This document shows positions 1 through 8,119 of a stretch of 64,000 nt of DNA, one piece after another. Under the pieces are notes generated by a model. It was not told where the DNA came from and did not search any database. It saw only the letters and a program-made list of their open reading frames with translations. Made by a program: the position numbers and the translations under genes. The stretch is from Brevundimonas sp. Root608. GTDB lineage: Bacteria > Pseudomonadota > Alphaproteobacteria > Caulobacterales > Caulobacteraceae. How positions within the stretch are numbered: the first letter of the stretch is position 1; the number at the start of each line of letters is the position of its first letter. The DNA lies in the NCBI RefSeq assembly GCF_001427825.1, contig NZ_LMGT01000004.1, positions 1 to 64,000 of the forward strand. Reading direction: 5' to 3'.

Positions 1-186
1 CGCACCACGGACGTGACCGGCATCGTGCACCTCAAGGAAGGTGTCGAGATGATCATGCCCGGCGACAACGCCGAGCTGAACGTCGAGCTGATCACCCCGA
101 TCGCCATGGAAGAGAAGCTGCGCTTCGCCATCCGCGAAGGCGGCCGCACCGTCGGCGCCGGCGTGGTGAGCAAGATCACCGAGTAA
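1..186 (+). CDS. tuf: Elongation factor Tu, C-terminal fragment
   Basis: Only the last 61 residues are in the window; the gene begins upstream. The reading frame open from base 1 matches the end of domain 3 of EF-Tu (MPGDNAEL, then [15 protein letters not shown] and the stop). EF-Tu delivers aminoacyl-tRNA to the ribosome as a GTP complex, and domain 3 contacts tRNA and EF-Ts. A strong intrinsic terminator follows 28 bases after the stop. A tuf copy just before tRNA-Trp/secE/nusG/rplKA is a common bacterial arrangement. Confidence 0.95.
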   Translation, partial: RTTDVTGIVHLKEGVEMIMPGDNAELNVELITPIAMEEKLRFAIREGGRTVGAGVVSKITE

Positions 187-214
187 TCGGTCGAAACCAG
201 TACGCGTAAGCGAA

Positions 215-247
215 CGGCCCCCGGAGCAATCCGGGGGCCGTTTTTTT
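215..247 (+). terminator. Intrinsic terminator of tuf
   Basis: A perfect 10-bp stem (CGGCCCCCGG at 215-224 with CCGGGGGCCG at 231-240), a 6-base loop, then seven T. It lies 28 bases after the tuf stop. Confidence 0.95.
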
Positions 248-270
248 GCTGTGCGCTCCGCACTCCACGC

Positions 271-301
271 CGTCATCCTCGGGCCTGACCCGAGGATGAC
301 G
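271..301. repeat. Short palindromic (REP-like) repeat
   Basis: Perfect 13-bp arms (CGTCATCCTCGGG at 271-283 and its complement at 289-301) around a 5-base loop. There is no T tract, so it is not a simple terminator. The outer GTCATCC/GGATGAC ends recur in the longer palindromes at 31483-31624 and 41902-42065 and in the half-element at 9832-9853. Confidence 0.8.
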
Positions 302-421
302 GAGCGGGGGGGAGGCGGCGCGCGCGTTTACCGTATCGTTCTCCTCGCAGGCGTCCGTGCTTGCGCGGAACCGCCGTGAGGTCCCTACGTTCGCATCCCG
401 GACGTTAGGATTTCAGTAACC

Positions 422-547
422 ATGCGGCGCGCGATCAGGATCGGACTTTTCATCGGCACCTTCCTCGGCATGTCGGCCTGCGCCGCCACGCCGGACACGG
501 GCGCGCGCGGCCCCTATGGCGGCGTCGAGATCGGCCGCGGGGTCTAA
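422..547 (+). CDS. Possible small lipoprotein, 41 aa
   Basis: A 41-codon reading frame starting at ATG 422. It has a basic N-terminus (MRRAIR), a hydrophobic stretch at residues 7-19 and a lipobox-like MSAC with Cys20, followed by a short Gly/Pro-rich tail. That is the layout of a small type II signal-peptide lipoprotein. AGGA at 407-410 could be a ribosome site, with a rather long spacing of 11. No function can be assigned, and chance is not excluded for so short a frame. It fills part of the otherwise empty interval 187-641. Confidence 0.4.
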   Translation: MRRAIRIGLFIGTFLGMSACAATPDTGARGPYGGVEIGRGV

Positions 548-641
548 GGCTTCAAGGAAACCGTGGCGGCGGGGGACAATTCCCCCTATCATTGATCCCG
601 CGGACGCCGACAGTCGCGCCGCGTCGGTCCGCTCCCCCTAG

Positions 642-1976
642 ATGTTAGCCATCGCCATCGTTGTCGTTCTGCTCCTCGTGGTGCTCAACGGCCTGTTCGC
701 CATGACCGAGCTGGCGGTCGTATCCTCCCGTCGATCCAAGCTGCAGAGCCGTGCCGAACGCGGCGACAAGGGCGCCCGCGTCGCCCTGAAGCTGGCCGAG
801 GACCCGACCCATTTCCTGTCGGCGGTCCAGGTCGGAATCACCCTGATCGGCATCGCCGCCGGCGCCTACGGACAGGCGGCGATCGCGGGCGAGCTGAACC
901 ACATCCTCGAAGCGGCCTTCCCGGGACTGGCGGCCTATACCGAAGTCTTCTCGACCGTCATCGTCATCATCTTCATCACCTATGTGTCGGTGATCGTCGG
1001 CGAACTGGTGCCCAAGCGGCTGGCGCTGATCTTCCCCGAGAGCATCGCCTCCAAGATGGCGGCGCCGATCTCGACCGTGGCCGTGGTGCTGAAGCCCTTC
1101 GTGGTCGTGCTGACGGCCTCGACCTCGGCCATCCTCAAGATCATGGGCGTCAAGGACCGGGACGGTTCGGACGTGACCCAGGAAGAGGTCGAGACGATGA
1201 TCGCGGAGGGCACCTCGGCCGGCCTGATCGAGCCCGAGGAGCAGACCATGATCGAGGAGATCCTGCGCCTCGGCGACCGGCCGATCCGGGTGGCCATGAC
1301 GCCGCGCCACGAGGTGTTCTGGATCGCCCTGGACGATTCGGAGGAGACGCTGCGAACAGAGGTTCGCACCTGCCCCTATTCGCGCATCGTGGTCGCGCGG
1401 GAGAACGACGTCGATAATCCGCTGGGCGTGGTTCACAAGAAGGACCTGCTGGACAGCCTGCTCGACAACGGCGAGTTCAATGTCGAAAAGCACATCCAGA
1501 TTCCGGCCTTCATTCCGCAATCGACCTCGGTGCTGAAGGCGCTGGAGATCATGAAGGCCTCGCGCGTCCACATGGCCTTCCTGGTGGACGAATTCGGGGC
1601 CTTCGAGGGGGTGGTGACGGCCACCGACCTGCTGGAAATGATCGCCGGAGATTTCGACGAGGGTCACGACGACGCCGAGGTCAATGTGCGCCAGCGCGAG
1701 GACGGCAGCTGGCTGGTCGACGGCCAGACCGACATCGACGAGCTGTCGGACGCCCTGGGCGAGGATTTCGGCGAGGCGGAAGGCTTCCACACCATCGCGG
1801 GCCTGGTGCTGCACCAGCTGTCGCGCGTGCCCCACGAGGGCGAAATCCTGCAACTGGGCCGGTTCGAGGTCGAGATCATCGACATGGACGACCGCCGGAT
1901 CGACAAGCTGCTGTTCAAGCAGGTGATCAACGCCCAGGACGAGGCCCGGGCGGTGGCGGCTCAGTACGAGGACTGA
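642..1976 (+). CDS. HlyC/CorC (CNNM) family membrane protein with CBS domains
   Basis: 444 residues in the standard order of this family. There is an N-terminal DUF21 membrane domain (hydrophobic segments near residues 1-23, 60-80, 100-120 and 140-160), a pair of CBS motifs about residues 205-335, and a C-terminal CorC/HlyC transporter-associated domain about 345-430. Relatives are inner-membrane proteins linked to magnesium or cobalt efflux and often carry the legacy name hemolysin. No clear Shine-Dalgarno precedes ATG 642, so the exact start is a choice of the longest frame. It stands alone between the tuf terminator and tRNA-Trp. The substrate cannot be told from sequence. Confidence 0.9.
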   Translation: MLAIAIVVVLLLVVLNGLFAMTELAVVSSRRSKLQSRAERGDKGARVALKLAEDPTHFLSAVQVGITLIGIAAGAYGQAAIAGELNHILEAAFPGLAAYTEVFSTVIVIIFITYVSVIVGELVPKRLALIFPESIASKMAAPISTVAVVLKPFVVVLTASTSAILKIMGVKDRDGSDVTQEEVETMIAEGTSAGLIEPEEQTMIEEILRLGDRPIRVAMTPRHEVFWIALDDSEETLRTEVRTCPYSRIVVARENDVDNPLGVVHKKDLLDSLLDNGEFNVEKHIQIPAFIPQSTSVLKALEIMKASRVHMAFLVDEFGAFEGVVTATDLLEMIAGDFDEGHDDAEVNVRQREDGSWLVDGQTDIDELSDALGEDFGEAEGFHTIAGLVLHQLSRVPHEGEILQLGRFEVEIIDMDDRRIDKLLFKQVINAQDEARAVAAQYED

Positions 1977-2090
1977 ACCGCATCCGCCCTTGAAAACCCC
2001 GGCGCGGTCGGGCATACGCCGCGGTCTGGCGAAGCCGAACGCGCCCGGGGGTTCCGCCCTCTGGCGCGTTGTAGTTTTCGCCGGGACCAC

Positions 2091-2166
2091 AGGAGTGTAG
2101 CTCAGCTGGTAGAGCATCGGTCTCCAAAACCGAGGGTCGTGGGTTCGAGTCCCTCCACTCCTGCCA
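2091..2166 (+). tRNA. tRNA-Trp (anticodon CCA)
   Basis: Full cloverleaf: acceptor arms AGGAGTG (2091-2097) and CACTCCT (2156-2162); D arm GCTCAGCTGGTAGAGC; anticodon stem TCGGT/ACCGA (2117-2121, 2129-2133) holding loop CTCCAAA with CCA at 2124-2126; T-loop GTTCGAGTC; discriminator G and encoded CCA (2164-2166). Its place directly before secE-nusG is the usual one in Alphaproteobacteria. Confidence 0.98.
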
Positions 2167-2230
2167 CTTTCCACTGACGGGGCGGGTCCCCATCTGCACC
2201 GTCAGACTGCGTTGAAAACGAGAACCGAGC

Positions 2231-2521
2231 ATGGCCAAGGCCAAGAGCCCTTCGGGGCGCCGCACCCAGACCGTCCAGCCCGCCGTCGCCGGCGCGGCCG
2301 TGGCGACGGACGCCGTCGCGCCGAAGAAGCGCACCTCGATCCCGCAGTTCGCCAGCCAGGTCCGCGCCGAAGGGCGCAAGATCGTGTGGCCGAGCCGCAA
2401 GGAAACCTGGATCACCTCGGTGATGGTGCTGATCATGGTGCTGATCGCGTCCATCTTCTTCTTCGTCGTCGACACCGGCCTGGCCTTCCTGTCGCGCATC
2501 GTGCTCGCGATCGGCCAGTAA
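2231..2521 (+). CDS. secE: Protein translocase subunit SecE
   Basis: 96 residues. An Ala/Pro-rich N-terminal tail leads into the conserved amphipathic region (FASQVRAEGRKIVWPSRKET, residues about 37-56) and a single membrane helix near residues 58-80. SecE clamps and stabilises SecY in the SecYEG inner-membrane translocon. The WPSR/KET signature is diagnostic. nusG starts 12 bases downstream, so the two genes are almost certainly co-transcribed, as in most bacteria. Confidence 0.96.
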   Translation: MAKAKSPSGRRTQTVQPAVAGAAVATDAVAPKKRTSIPQFASQVRAEGRKIVWPSRKETWITSVMVLIMVLIASIFFFVVDTGLAFLSRIVLAIGQ

Positions 2522-2533
2522 GAAAGACCCCCC

Positions 2534-3112
2534 ATGACCGACGCAACGCCCGCCAAGCCCGCCGCCAATCCCCGGCACAAGTGGTACATTGTCCACGCCT
2601 ATTCGAATTTCGAGAAGAAGGTCGCCCAGCACCTGACGGATCAGGCGCGCCAGCAGGGGCTCGAGGACTGTTTCTCGGAAATCCTGGTGCCGACCGAGGA
2701 CGTCGTCGAGATCCGCCGCGGCCGCAAGGTCAACTCGGAGCGCAAATTCTTCCCCGGCTATGTGCTGGTGAAGATGGAGATGACCGACGACGCCTATCAC
2801 CTGGTCAAGAACACGCCGAAGGTCACGGGCTTCCTCGGCGCCGCCGGCGGCACCAAGCCGCTGCCGGTCTCGGAGCGTGAGGTCCAGAACATCATCGGCC
2901 AGGTGGAGGAGGGCGTCGAACGTCCGAAGCCCACCATCCGCTTCGACATCGGCGAGACCGTCAAGGTCATCGACGGCCCGTTCGCCAGCTTCGACGGCCA
3001 AGTCGAGAGCGTCGACGAGGACGCGGCGCGCCTGCGGGTCGCGGTGTCGATCTTCGGCCGTCCGACGCCGGTCGATCTGGAATACAATCAGGTCGAGAAG
3101 AGCGCCTCCTAG
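2534..3112 (+). CDS. nusG: Transcription termination/antitermination factor NusG
   Basis: 192 residues. The NGN domain begins at KWYIVHAYSNFEKKV (about residue 16) and includes FFPGYVLV; a KOW domain near residues 140-185 carries GPFASFDG and is followed by the typical FGRPTPVDLEYNQVEK end. NusG binds the RNA polymerase clamp and couples it to Rho and the ribosome. It follows secE at a 12-base gap and is followed by its own hairpin with a short T tract at 3205-3236, before the separate rplK leader. Confidence 0.97.
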   Translation: MTDATPAKPAANPRHKWYIVHAYSNFEKKVAQHLTDQARQQGLEDCFSEILVPTEDVVEIRRGRKVNSERKFFPGYVLVKMEMTDDAYHLVKNTPKVTGFLGAAGGTKPLPVSEREVQNIIGQVEEGVERPKPTIRFDIGETVKVIDGPFASFDGQVESVDEDAARLRVAVSIFGRPTPVDLEYNQVEKSAS

Positions 3113-3204
3113 GCCGGTTTTCGACCGATACAATTCGGGGTCGATATCCGCGACACAGCCGGCGGGACATCATCGATACCCGCGACATGGCGGACATCAT
3201 GGCG

Positions 3205-3236
3205 ACGGCGGCCCGCACGGGCCGCCGTTTGCTTTT
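3205..3236 (+). terminator. Probable terminator after nusG
   Basis: A perfect 9-bp stem (ACGGCGGCC at 3205-3213 with GGCCGCCGT at 3220-3228), a 6-base loop, then TTTGCTTTT. It lies 92 bases after nusG and separates secE-nusG from rplK-rplA. Confidence 0.7.
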
Positions 3237-3300
3237 CAGGGCCGCGTTTGCTACACGCGCGCCTCGCCCTGAACGGGGCGGCGTGAGCGATCACGCAAAT

Positions 3301-3358
3301 CCGTGGGAGGCAGCCATGCCACGACCACGGCTCACCGGCCCTGATTGAGTTCAGGGCC
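3301..3358 (+). promoter_or_regulatory. Structured leader of rplK-rplA (candidate L1 autoregulatory site)
   Basis: Two stems lie just ahead of rplK: CCGTGG (3301-3306) with CCACGG (3325-3330), and a perfect 8-bp GGCCCTGA/TCAGGGCC (3337-3344, 3351-3358). The GTGGGAGG element sits in the first stem. L1 represses its own operon by binding a leader mimic of its rRNA site in many bacteria; that this is the L1 site here is inference from position. A GGAGAG ribosome site follows before ATG 3376. Confidence 0.45.
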
Positions 3359-3375
3359 ATCGTAAGGAGAGACCA

Positions 3376-3807
3376 ATGGCCAAGAAGATTCTCGGCTACA
3401 TCAAATTGCAGGTGCCGGCCGGCAACGCCACGCCTTCGCCCCCGATCGGGCCCGCCCTGGGTCAACGCGGCGTGAACATCATGGGCTTCGTCAAGGAGTT
3501 CAACGCGCGCACCGAGAAGGAAGTGAAGGGCACCCCCCTGCCGACCGTGATCACGGTCTACCAGGACAAGAGCTTCACCTTCGTCACCAAGACCCCGCCC
3601 GCGACCCACTACATCAAGCAGGCCGCCGGGATCACCTCGGGCTCGAAGATGACCGGCCGCGAAGTGGCCGGCAAGATCAAGCGCAGCCAGCTGCGTGAGA
3701 TCGCCGAAAAGAAGATGAAGGATCTGAACGCGAACGACCTGGACGCCGCGACCAAGATCATCGAAGGCTCGGCTCGCGCCATGGGCCTCAACGTCGTGGA
3801 GGGCTAA
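3376..3807 (+). CDS. rplK: 50S ribosomal protein L11
   Basis: 143 residues, the normal length. The N-terminal domain opens [14 protein letters not shown] and contains the flexible [17 protein letters not shown] segment that binds thiopeptides; the C-terminal rRNA-binding domain contains [14 protein letters not shown]11 forms the GTPase-associated centre with 23S rRNA. A good GGAGAG ribosome site precedes ATG 3376. rplA follows after four bases. Confidence 0.98.
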   Translation: MAKKILGYIKLQVPAGNATPSPPIGPALGQRGVNIMGFVKEFNARTEKEVKGTPLPTVITVYQDKSFTFVTKTPPATHYIKQAAGITSGSKMTGREVAGKIKRSQLREIAEKKMKDLNANDLDAATKIIEGSARAMGLNVVEG

Positions 3808-3811
3808 GCAC

Positions 3812-4501
<690 letters not shown>

Positions 4502-4523
4502 TCGGCCCTTGAACTGCAACGGG

Positions 4524-4557
4524 AAGGGCGGCGACCGCAGGGTCGCCGCCCTTTTTT
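4524..4557 (+). terminator. Intrinsic terminator of rplK-rplA
   Basis: A perfect 13-bp stem (4524-4536 with 4541-4553) closed by the four-base loop GCAG, running into a T tract to 4557. It starts 23 bases after the rplA stop. Confidence 0.95.
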
Positions 4558-4634
4558 CTGGCCGTCCGTGATCCGGACACGCTTGCGCATCGGCCCGGAG
4601 CAACCGACGGTAGGTCCTCATGACGGGGGATTCC

Positions 4635-5135
4635 ATGCGTTTTCTGATGGTGCTGGCGTTCGGGCTGTGCCTGTCCGCGGCGGGTCCCGCGGCGGCCCAG
4701 GACGGCGACACGGCGCGGCGGCTGGTTCTGGCGGAGCAGTATATCGAGCTGACCCAAGGGCCGAGCCTGCAGAAGACCCTGGAGAGCTATTTCGACGAGA
4801 CGTTCGCCAAGTCCGAGGGCCCGGCCGAGCAGCGCGCCTGGCTGGCCGAAAACATGTCGGACGCCTTCGAGGCCGCGATCGAGGCGACCTTCGCCGATTT
4901 GACGGACGATGTGGCCGAGATCTTCACCCTGCAGGAGCTGGAGGCGATGGTCGCGTTTTTCGACACCCCGCTGGGCCGCTCGATATCGGACAAGAATTTC
5001 GAACTGGGCCTGCGGGTGCAGGCCGTGATGGCCCCGCATCTGATCACGGCCCTCACCCGGCTGAACGAGAAATATTGCACCCGTTTCGAATGCGCGGCGC
5101 CCGAGGGCGCGCAGACCGGAAAGCCAGCCGACTGA
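4635..5135 (+). CDS. DUF2059 domain secreted protein
   Basis: 166 residues from the second in-frame ATG at 4635. That start is preferred over 4620 because it gives a clean Sec signal peptide (MRFLMVLAFGLCLSAAGPAAAQ, cleavage after AQA-like AAAQ) and has a G-rich ribosome site just before it. The mature part is helical and acidic and matches DUF2059 (QELEAMVAFFDTPLGRSI is typical of the family). A probable periplasmic protein of unknown function. It stands alone after the rplA terminator. Confidence 0.8.
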   Translation: MRFLMVLAFGLCLSAAGPAAAQDGDTARRLVLAEQYIELTQGPSLQKTLESYFDETFAKSEGPAEQRAWLAENMSDAFEAAIEATFADLTDDVAEIFTLQELEAMVAFFDTPLGRSISDKNFELGLRVQAVMAPHLITALTRLNEKYCTRFECAAPEGAQTGKPAD

Positions 5136-5279
5136 ACCGTCCGATCCCTGACGGGTTGACGCATCGCCGAAGACGCGGGAGTGACCGCACGGCTCCGCGG
5201 GGTCCCGCCCGACGCCGGACGGGGTCCGGGGCGCCGGCGCCGCTCAAAGACAATTTCCACCGGGAGCCTTGCTGACCTG

Positions 5280-5714
5280 ATGACCGGCGATGCGATCCGC
5301 ACCCGGACGGCCGAGCGGCGTCAGGTCGCGGCCCTGCCGTGGCGCAGGACCGCGGCCGGGATCGAGATCCTGCTGGTCACCTCGCGCGAGACCCGGCGCT
5401 GGGTGACGCCCAAGGGCGGACGCATGCCCGGCAGGACCGACGCCGAGGCGGCGGCGCTGGAAGCGCTGGAGGAGGCGGGCGTCGAGGGCGCCGTCACGCG
5501 CGAGCCGCTGGGGACGTTCCGTTATCTGAAGGTGCTGAAGCGCCGGGCGCCGCGCTGGTGCGTGGTTTCGGTCTACGCCCTGCGGGTGGAGGTCGAGCAC
5601 GACGACTGGCAGGAACGCGGTCAGCGCGAGCGGATGTGGGTGAGCCGCGACGAAGCCGTCCGCCGCGTCGACGAGCCGGACCTGAAGGCCCTGATCGCCG
5701 CCTTCGAGGGCTAG
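5280..5714 (+). CDS. Nudix hydrolase
   Basis: 144 residues from ATG 5280, where similarity to the family begins (RQVAALPWRRTAAGIEILLVTSR). A Nudix box runs from PKGGRMPGRTD to LEALEEAGVEG, close to the diphosphoinositol-polyphosphate phosphohydrolase type seen in Alphaproteobacteria. Enzymes of the family cleave nucleoside diphosphates linked to another group, using Mg ions. Oddly, the Arg of the canonical RE-x-x-EE core is Leu here, though the EE pair is kept. The stop codon overlaps that of the convergent DUF1203 gene by three bases. Confidence 0.85.
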   Translation: MTGDAIRTRTAERRQVAALPWRRTAAGIEILLVTSRETRRWVTPKGGRMPGRTDAEAAALEALEEAGVEGAVTREPLGTFRYLKVLKRRAPRWCVVSVYALRVEVEHDDWQERGQRERMWVSRDEAVRRVDEPDLKALIAAFEG

Positions 5715-6181
5715 GCGCGCGCCGCAGTCGCCAGGAAGCAGCCGCGGCGCGCGGTGTGGAGATGGATGACCGCCGTATCCGGATGTCCGAACCAGCCTTT
5801 CAGCCGGGCCGCCAGATCGCGCCCCTCGACCACGTCGGCGTCGGTCATCATCCAGGCGGCGTCATAGACGCGGGCGGACAGAAGGCGCCGGGACAGCATG
5901 TCGGGCAGGACGCCGGGATCGAGAGCCGCCTCCACGGCCGTCTCGCGCACGAAGACAGGACCGTCGGAGCGGTAGGGGCTGAAAGGGTCGTCCAGATGGC
6001 GATGGTTCGCCAGGATAAGGCGTTCCCCGGGTTCGGCGTCGGCCAGGCTGACGCGACAGGGCGCGCTGTGGGGCGCGTCGGCGGTCGTGCGGCGCGCGCC
6101 CATCGCCCGCAGCGTCTCGCCGTCGAGGGCGAACAGGGGCTGGAACGGCGCGAGGGGCAGGGGTTCGATGCGAAAGCTCAT
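5711..6181 (-). CDS. DUF1203 domain protein
   Basis: 156 residues. The start ATG at 6181 is preceded on its strand by GGAGAT, and the protein opens MSFRIEPLPLAPFQPLFAL. The central CRVSLADAEPGERLILANHRHL and the end DTAVIHLHTARRGCFLA match the DUF1203 family, whose function is unknown. No signal peptide or membrane segment, so probably cytoplasmic. The frame stays open far upstream to 9229 but that extension is antisense to the M3 peptidase and is not real. Confidence 0.85.
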   Translation of the reverse strand: MSFRIEPLPLAPFQPLFALDGETLRAMGARRTTADAPHSAPCRVSLADAEPGERLILANHRHLDDPFSPYRSDGPVFVRETAVEAALDPGVLPDMLSRRLLSARVYDAAWMMTDADVVEGRDLAARLKGWFGHPDTAVIHLHTARRGCFLATAARA

Positions 6182-6280
6182 GCGGAATCTCCTTCGCCGC
6201 CGATATGACCCCCGGCGGATCGGGCGTCTGGCGGGTTTCGGACGTTGCGCAGGGCGCGCTCCATCCCCACAACGGAGACC

Positions 6281-8083
6281 ATGAACGCTCCCTTCAAGAC
6301 CCAAGCCGATCCGCTGGACGCTCCCCTGTGGGACCTGTCCGACCTGTACGCCTCCCGCGAGGACGCCCGCATCGAGGGCGATCTGGAGCGGGCGAGGGGG
6401 CTGGTGGCCGAGTTGAACGCCCTGCAGGGCCGGCTGATCGAAACGCGGGCCGACGCCGCCGTGCTCGGTGAAAGGCTGGACCGGGCCGTGACCCTGTACG
6501 AACAGGCGTCGGACGTGCTGGGCGGGCTCGGCGCCTACGCCTTCCTCGCCGCCTCGACCAACCGCAACGACGCGGGGGCGCAGGGCTTCGAGGCCACGGT
6601 GCGCGAGAAGATGACCGCCATCGCCACGCCGACGGTCTGGGTCACCCTGGAGGTCAACCAGCTGGAGGAGGCCGAGATCGAGGCCGCCCTGGCAGCGTAT
6701 CCGGCCGGGGCGCGCTGGCGGCCGTGGCTGCGGCGGGTGCGGGCGATGAAGCCGCACGAGCTGTCGCAGGAGCTGGAGACCTTCCTGGCCGAGCGCGGCC
6801 CGATCAGCGCCCAGTGGCCGCGTCTGTTCGACGAGACGCTGGCGGCGATGAAGATCAGGGCCGGCAAGGACGAGCTGACCCTGGCCGAGGCGCTGAACCG
6901 GCTGTCGGACCCGAAGGCGGCGCGGCGCAAGGCGGCGGCCGAGGGGCTGAACGGGGCGCTGGCCCAGCGGACCGCGACCATGGCGCTGGTGATGAACACC
7001 GTGGCGGCCGACAAGGCCCTGGAGGACAGATGGCGGGGCTTCAAACGGCCCGCCGACGGCCGGCATCTGTCCAACGAGGTGGACGGCGAGGCGGTCGACG
7101 CCATGGCCGACGCCGTGGCGGCCGCCTATCCGCGGCTGTCGCACCGCTATTACGCGCTCAAGGCCCGGGCCATGGGCAAGGCCAAACTGGACCAGTGGGA
7201 CCGCAACGCCCCGATCGAGACGACCGCCCCGCGCGGCTATGACTGGGCCGCCGGCAAGCAGCTGGTGCTGGAGAGCTTCGCCGACCTCGGGCCGGAATTC
7301 GCCGACCGCGCGGGCGGTTTCTTCGACAGGCCGTGGATCGACGGCAAGGCGCGACCGGGCAAGCAGTCGGGCGCCTATGCCCATCCCGTGACCTCGGACC
7401 GGCATCCCTATGTGTTCCTGAACTGGATGGGCGAGCGGCGCGACGTGCTGACGCTGGCGCATGAGCTGGGGCACGGGGTGCACCAGACGCTGGCGGCGGG
7501 GCAGGGGAGTCTGCTGGCCGACACCCCCCTGACCCTGGCCGAGACGGCCTCGATCTTCGCCGAGGGTCTGACGTTCGACCGGCTGCTGAAGACCGCGCCG
7601 AAGGCCGAGCAGCGCGGCCTGCTGGCCGGGCGGATCGAGGACGGGCTGAACACCGTGGTGCGCCAGATCGCCTTCCACCGCTTCGAGACGCGCTTCCACG
7701 ACGAGCGGGCGGCGGGCGAGGTCCCGGCCGAGCGGATCGGCGAGATCTGGATGGAGGAGATGGGGGCGTCGCTGGGGCCGGCGGTGACGCTGAACCCCGG
7801 CTATGAGCACTGGTGGAGCTATGTCAGCCACTTCGTCCACTCCCCCTTCTACGTCTACGCCTACGCCTTCGGCGACCTGCTGGTGGCGGCGCTGATGGAG
7901 ACGCGGGCGAAGGATCCCGAGGGCTTCACCCCGCTGTATCGCGAGCTGCTCGCGGGCGGGGGGTCGCGCGGCTATGTCGAGGCCCTGGCGCCGTTCGGTC
8001 TGAACCCGCGCGACCCGGCGTTCTGGACCATCGGCACGAAGCGGTTGGAGGGGCTGATCGACCGGTTCGAGGCGCTGGTCTGA
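6281..8083 (+). CDS. M3 family oligoendopeptidase (PepF-like)
   Basis: 600 residues from ATG 6281, chosen over 6245 because GGAGA sits at the right distance before it. The zinc motif HELGH is at residues 394-398 (LAHELGHGVHQTL), with the downstream Glu region LAETASIFAEGL, as in M3 metallopeptidases. These enzymes cleave short peptides in the cytoplasm. No signal peptide. Length agrees with the PepF/M3B family. A serine hydrolase gene follows 36 bases later on the same strand. Confidence 0.93.
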   Translation: MNAPFKTQADPLDAPLWDLSDLYASREDARIEGDLERARGLVAELNALQGRLIETRADAAVLGERLDRAVTLYEQASDVLGGLGAYAFLAASTNRNDAGAQGFEATVREKMTAIATPTVWVTLEVNQLEEAEIEAALAAYPAGARWRPWLRRVRAMKPHELSQELETFLAERGPISAQWPRLFDETLAAMKIRAGKDELTLAEALNRLSDPKAARRKAAAEGLNGALAQRTATMALVMNTVAADKALEDRWRGFKRPADGRHLSNEVDGEAVDAMADAVAAAYPRLSHRYYALKARAMGKAKLDQWDRNAPIETTAPRGYDWAAGKQLVLESFADLGPEFADRAGGFFDRPWIDGKARPGKQSGAYAHPVTSDRHPYVFLNWMGERRDVLTLAHELGHGVHQTLAAGQGSLLADTPLTLAETASIFAEGLTFDRLLKTAPKAEQRGLLAGRIEDGLNTVVRQIAFHRFETRFHDERAAGEVPAERIGEIWMEEMGASLGPAVTLNPGYEHWWSYVSHFVHSPFYVYAYAFGDLLVAALMETRAKDPEGFTPLYRELLAGGGSRGYVEALAPFGLNPRDPAFWTIGTKRLEGLIDRFEALV

Positions 8084-8119
8084 GTTGACGGCGACGGCGG
8101 GGCGGGCGAGCGTCGGGTC

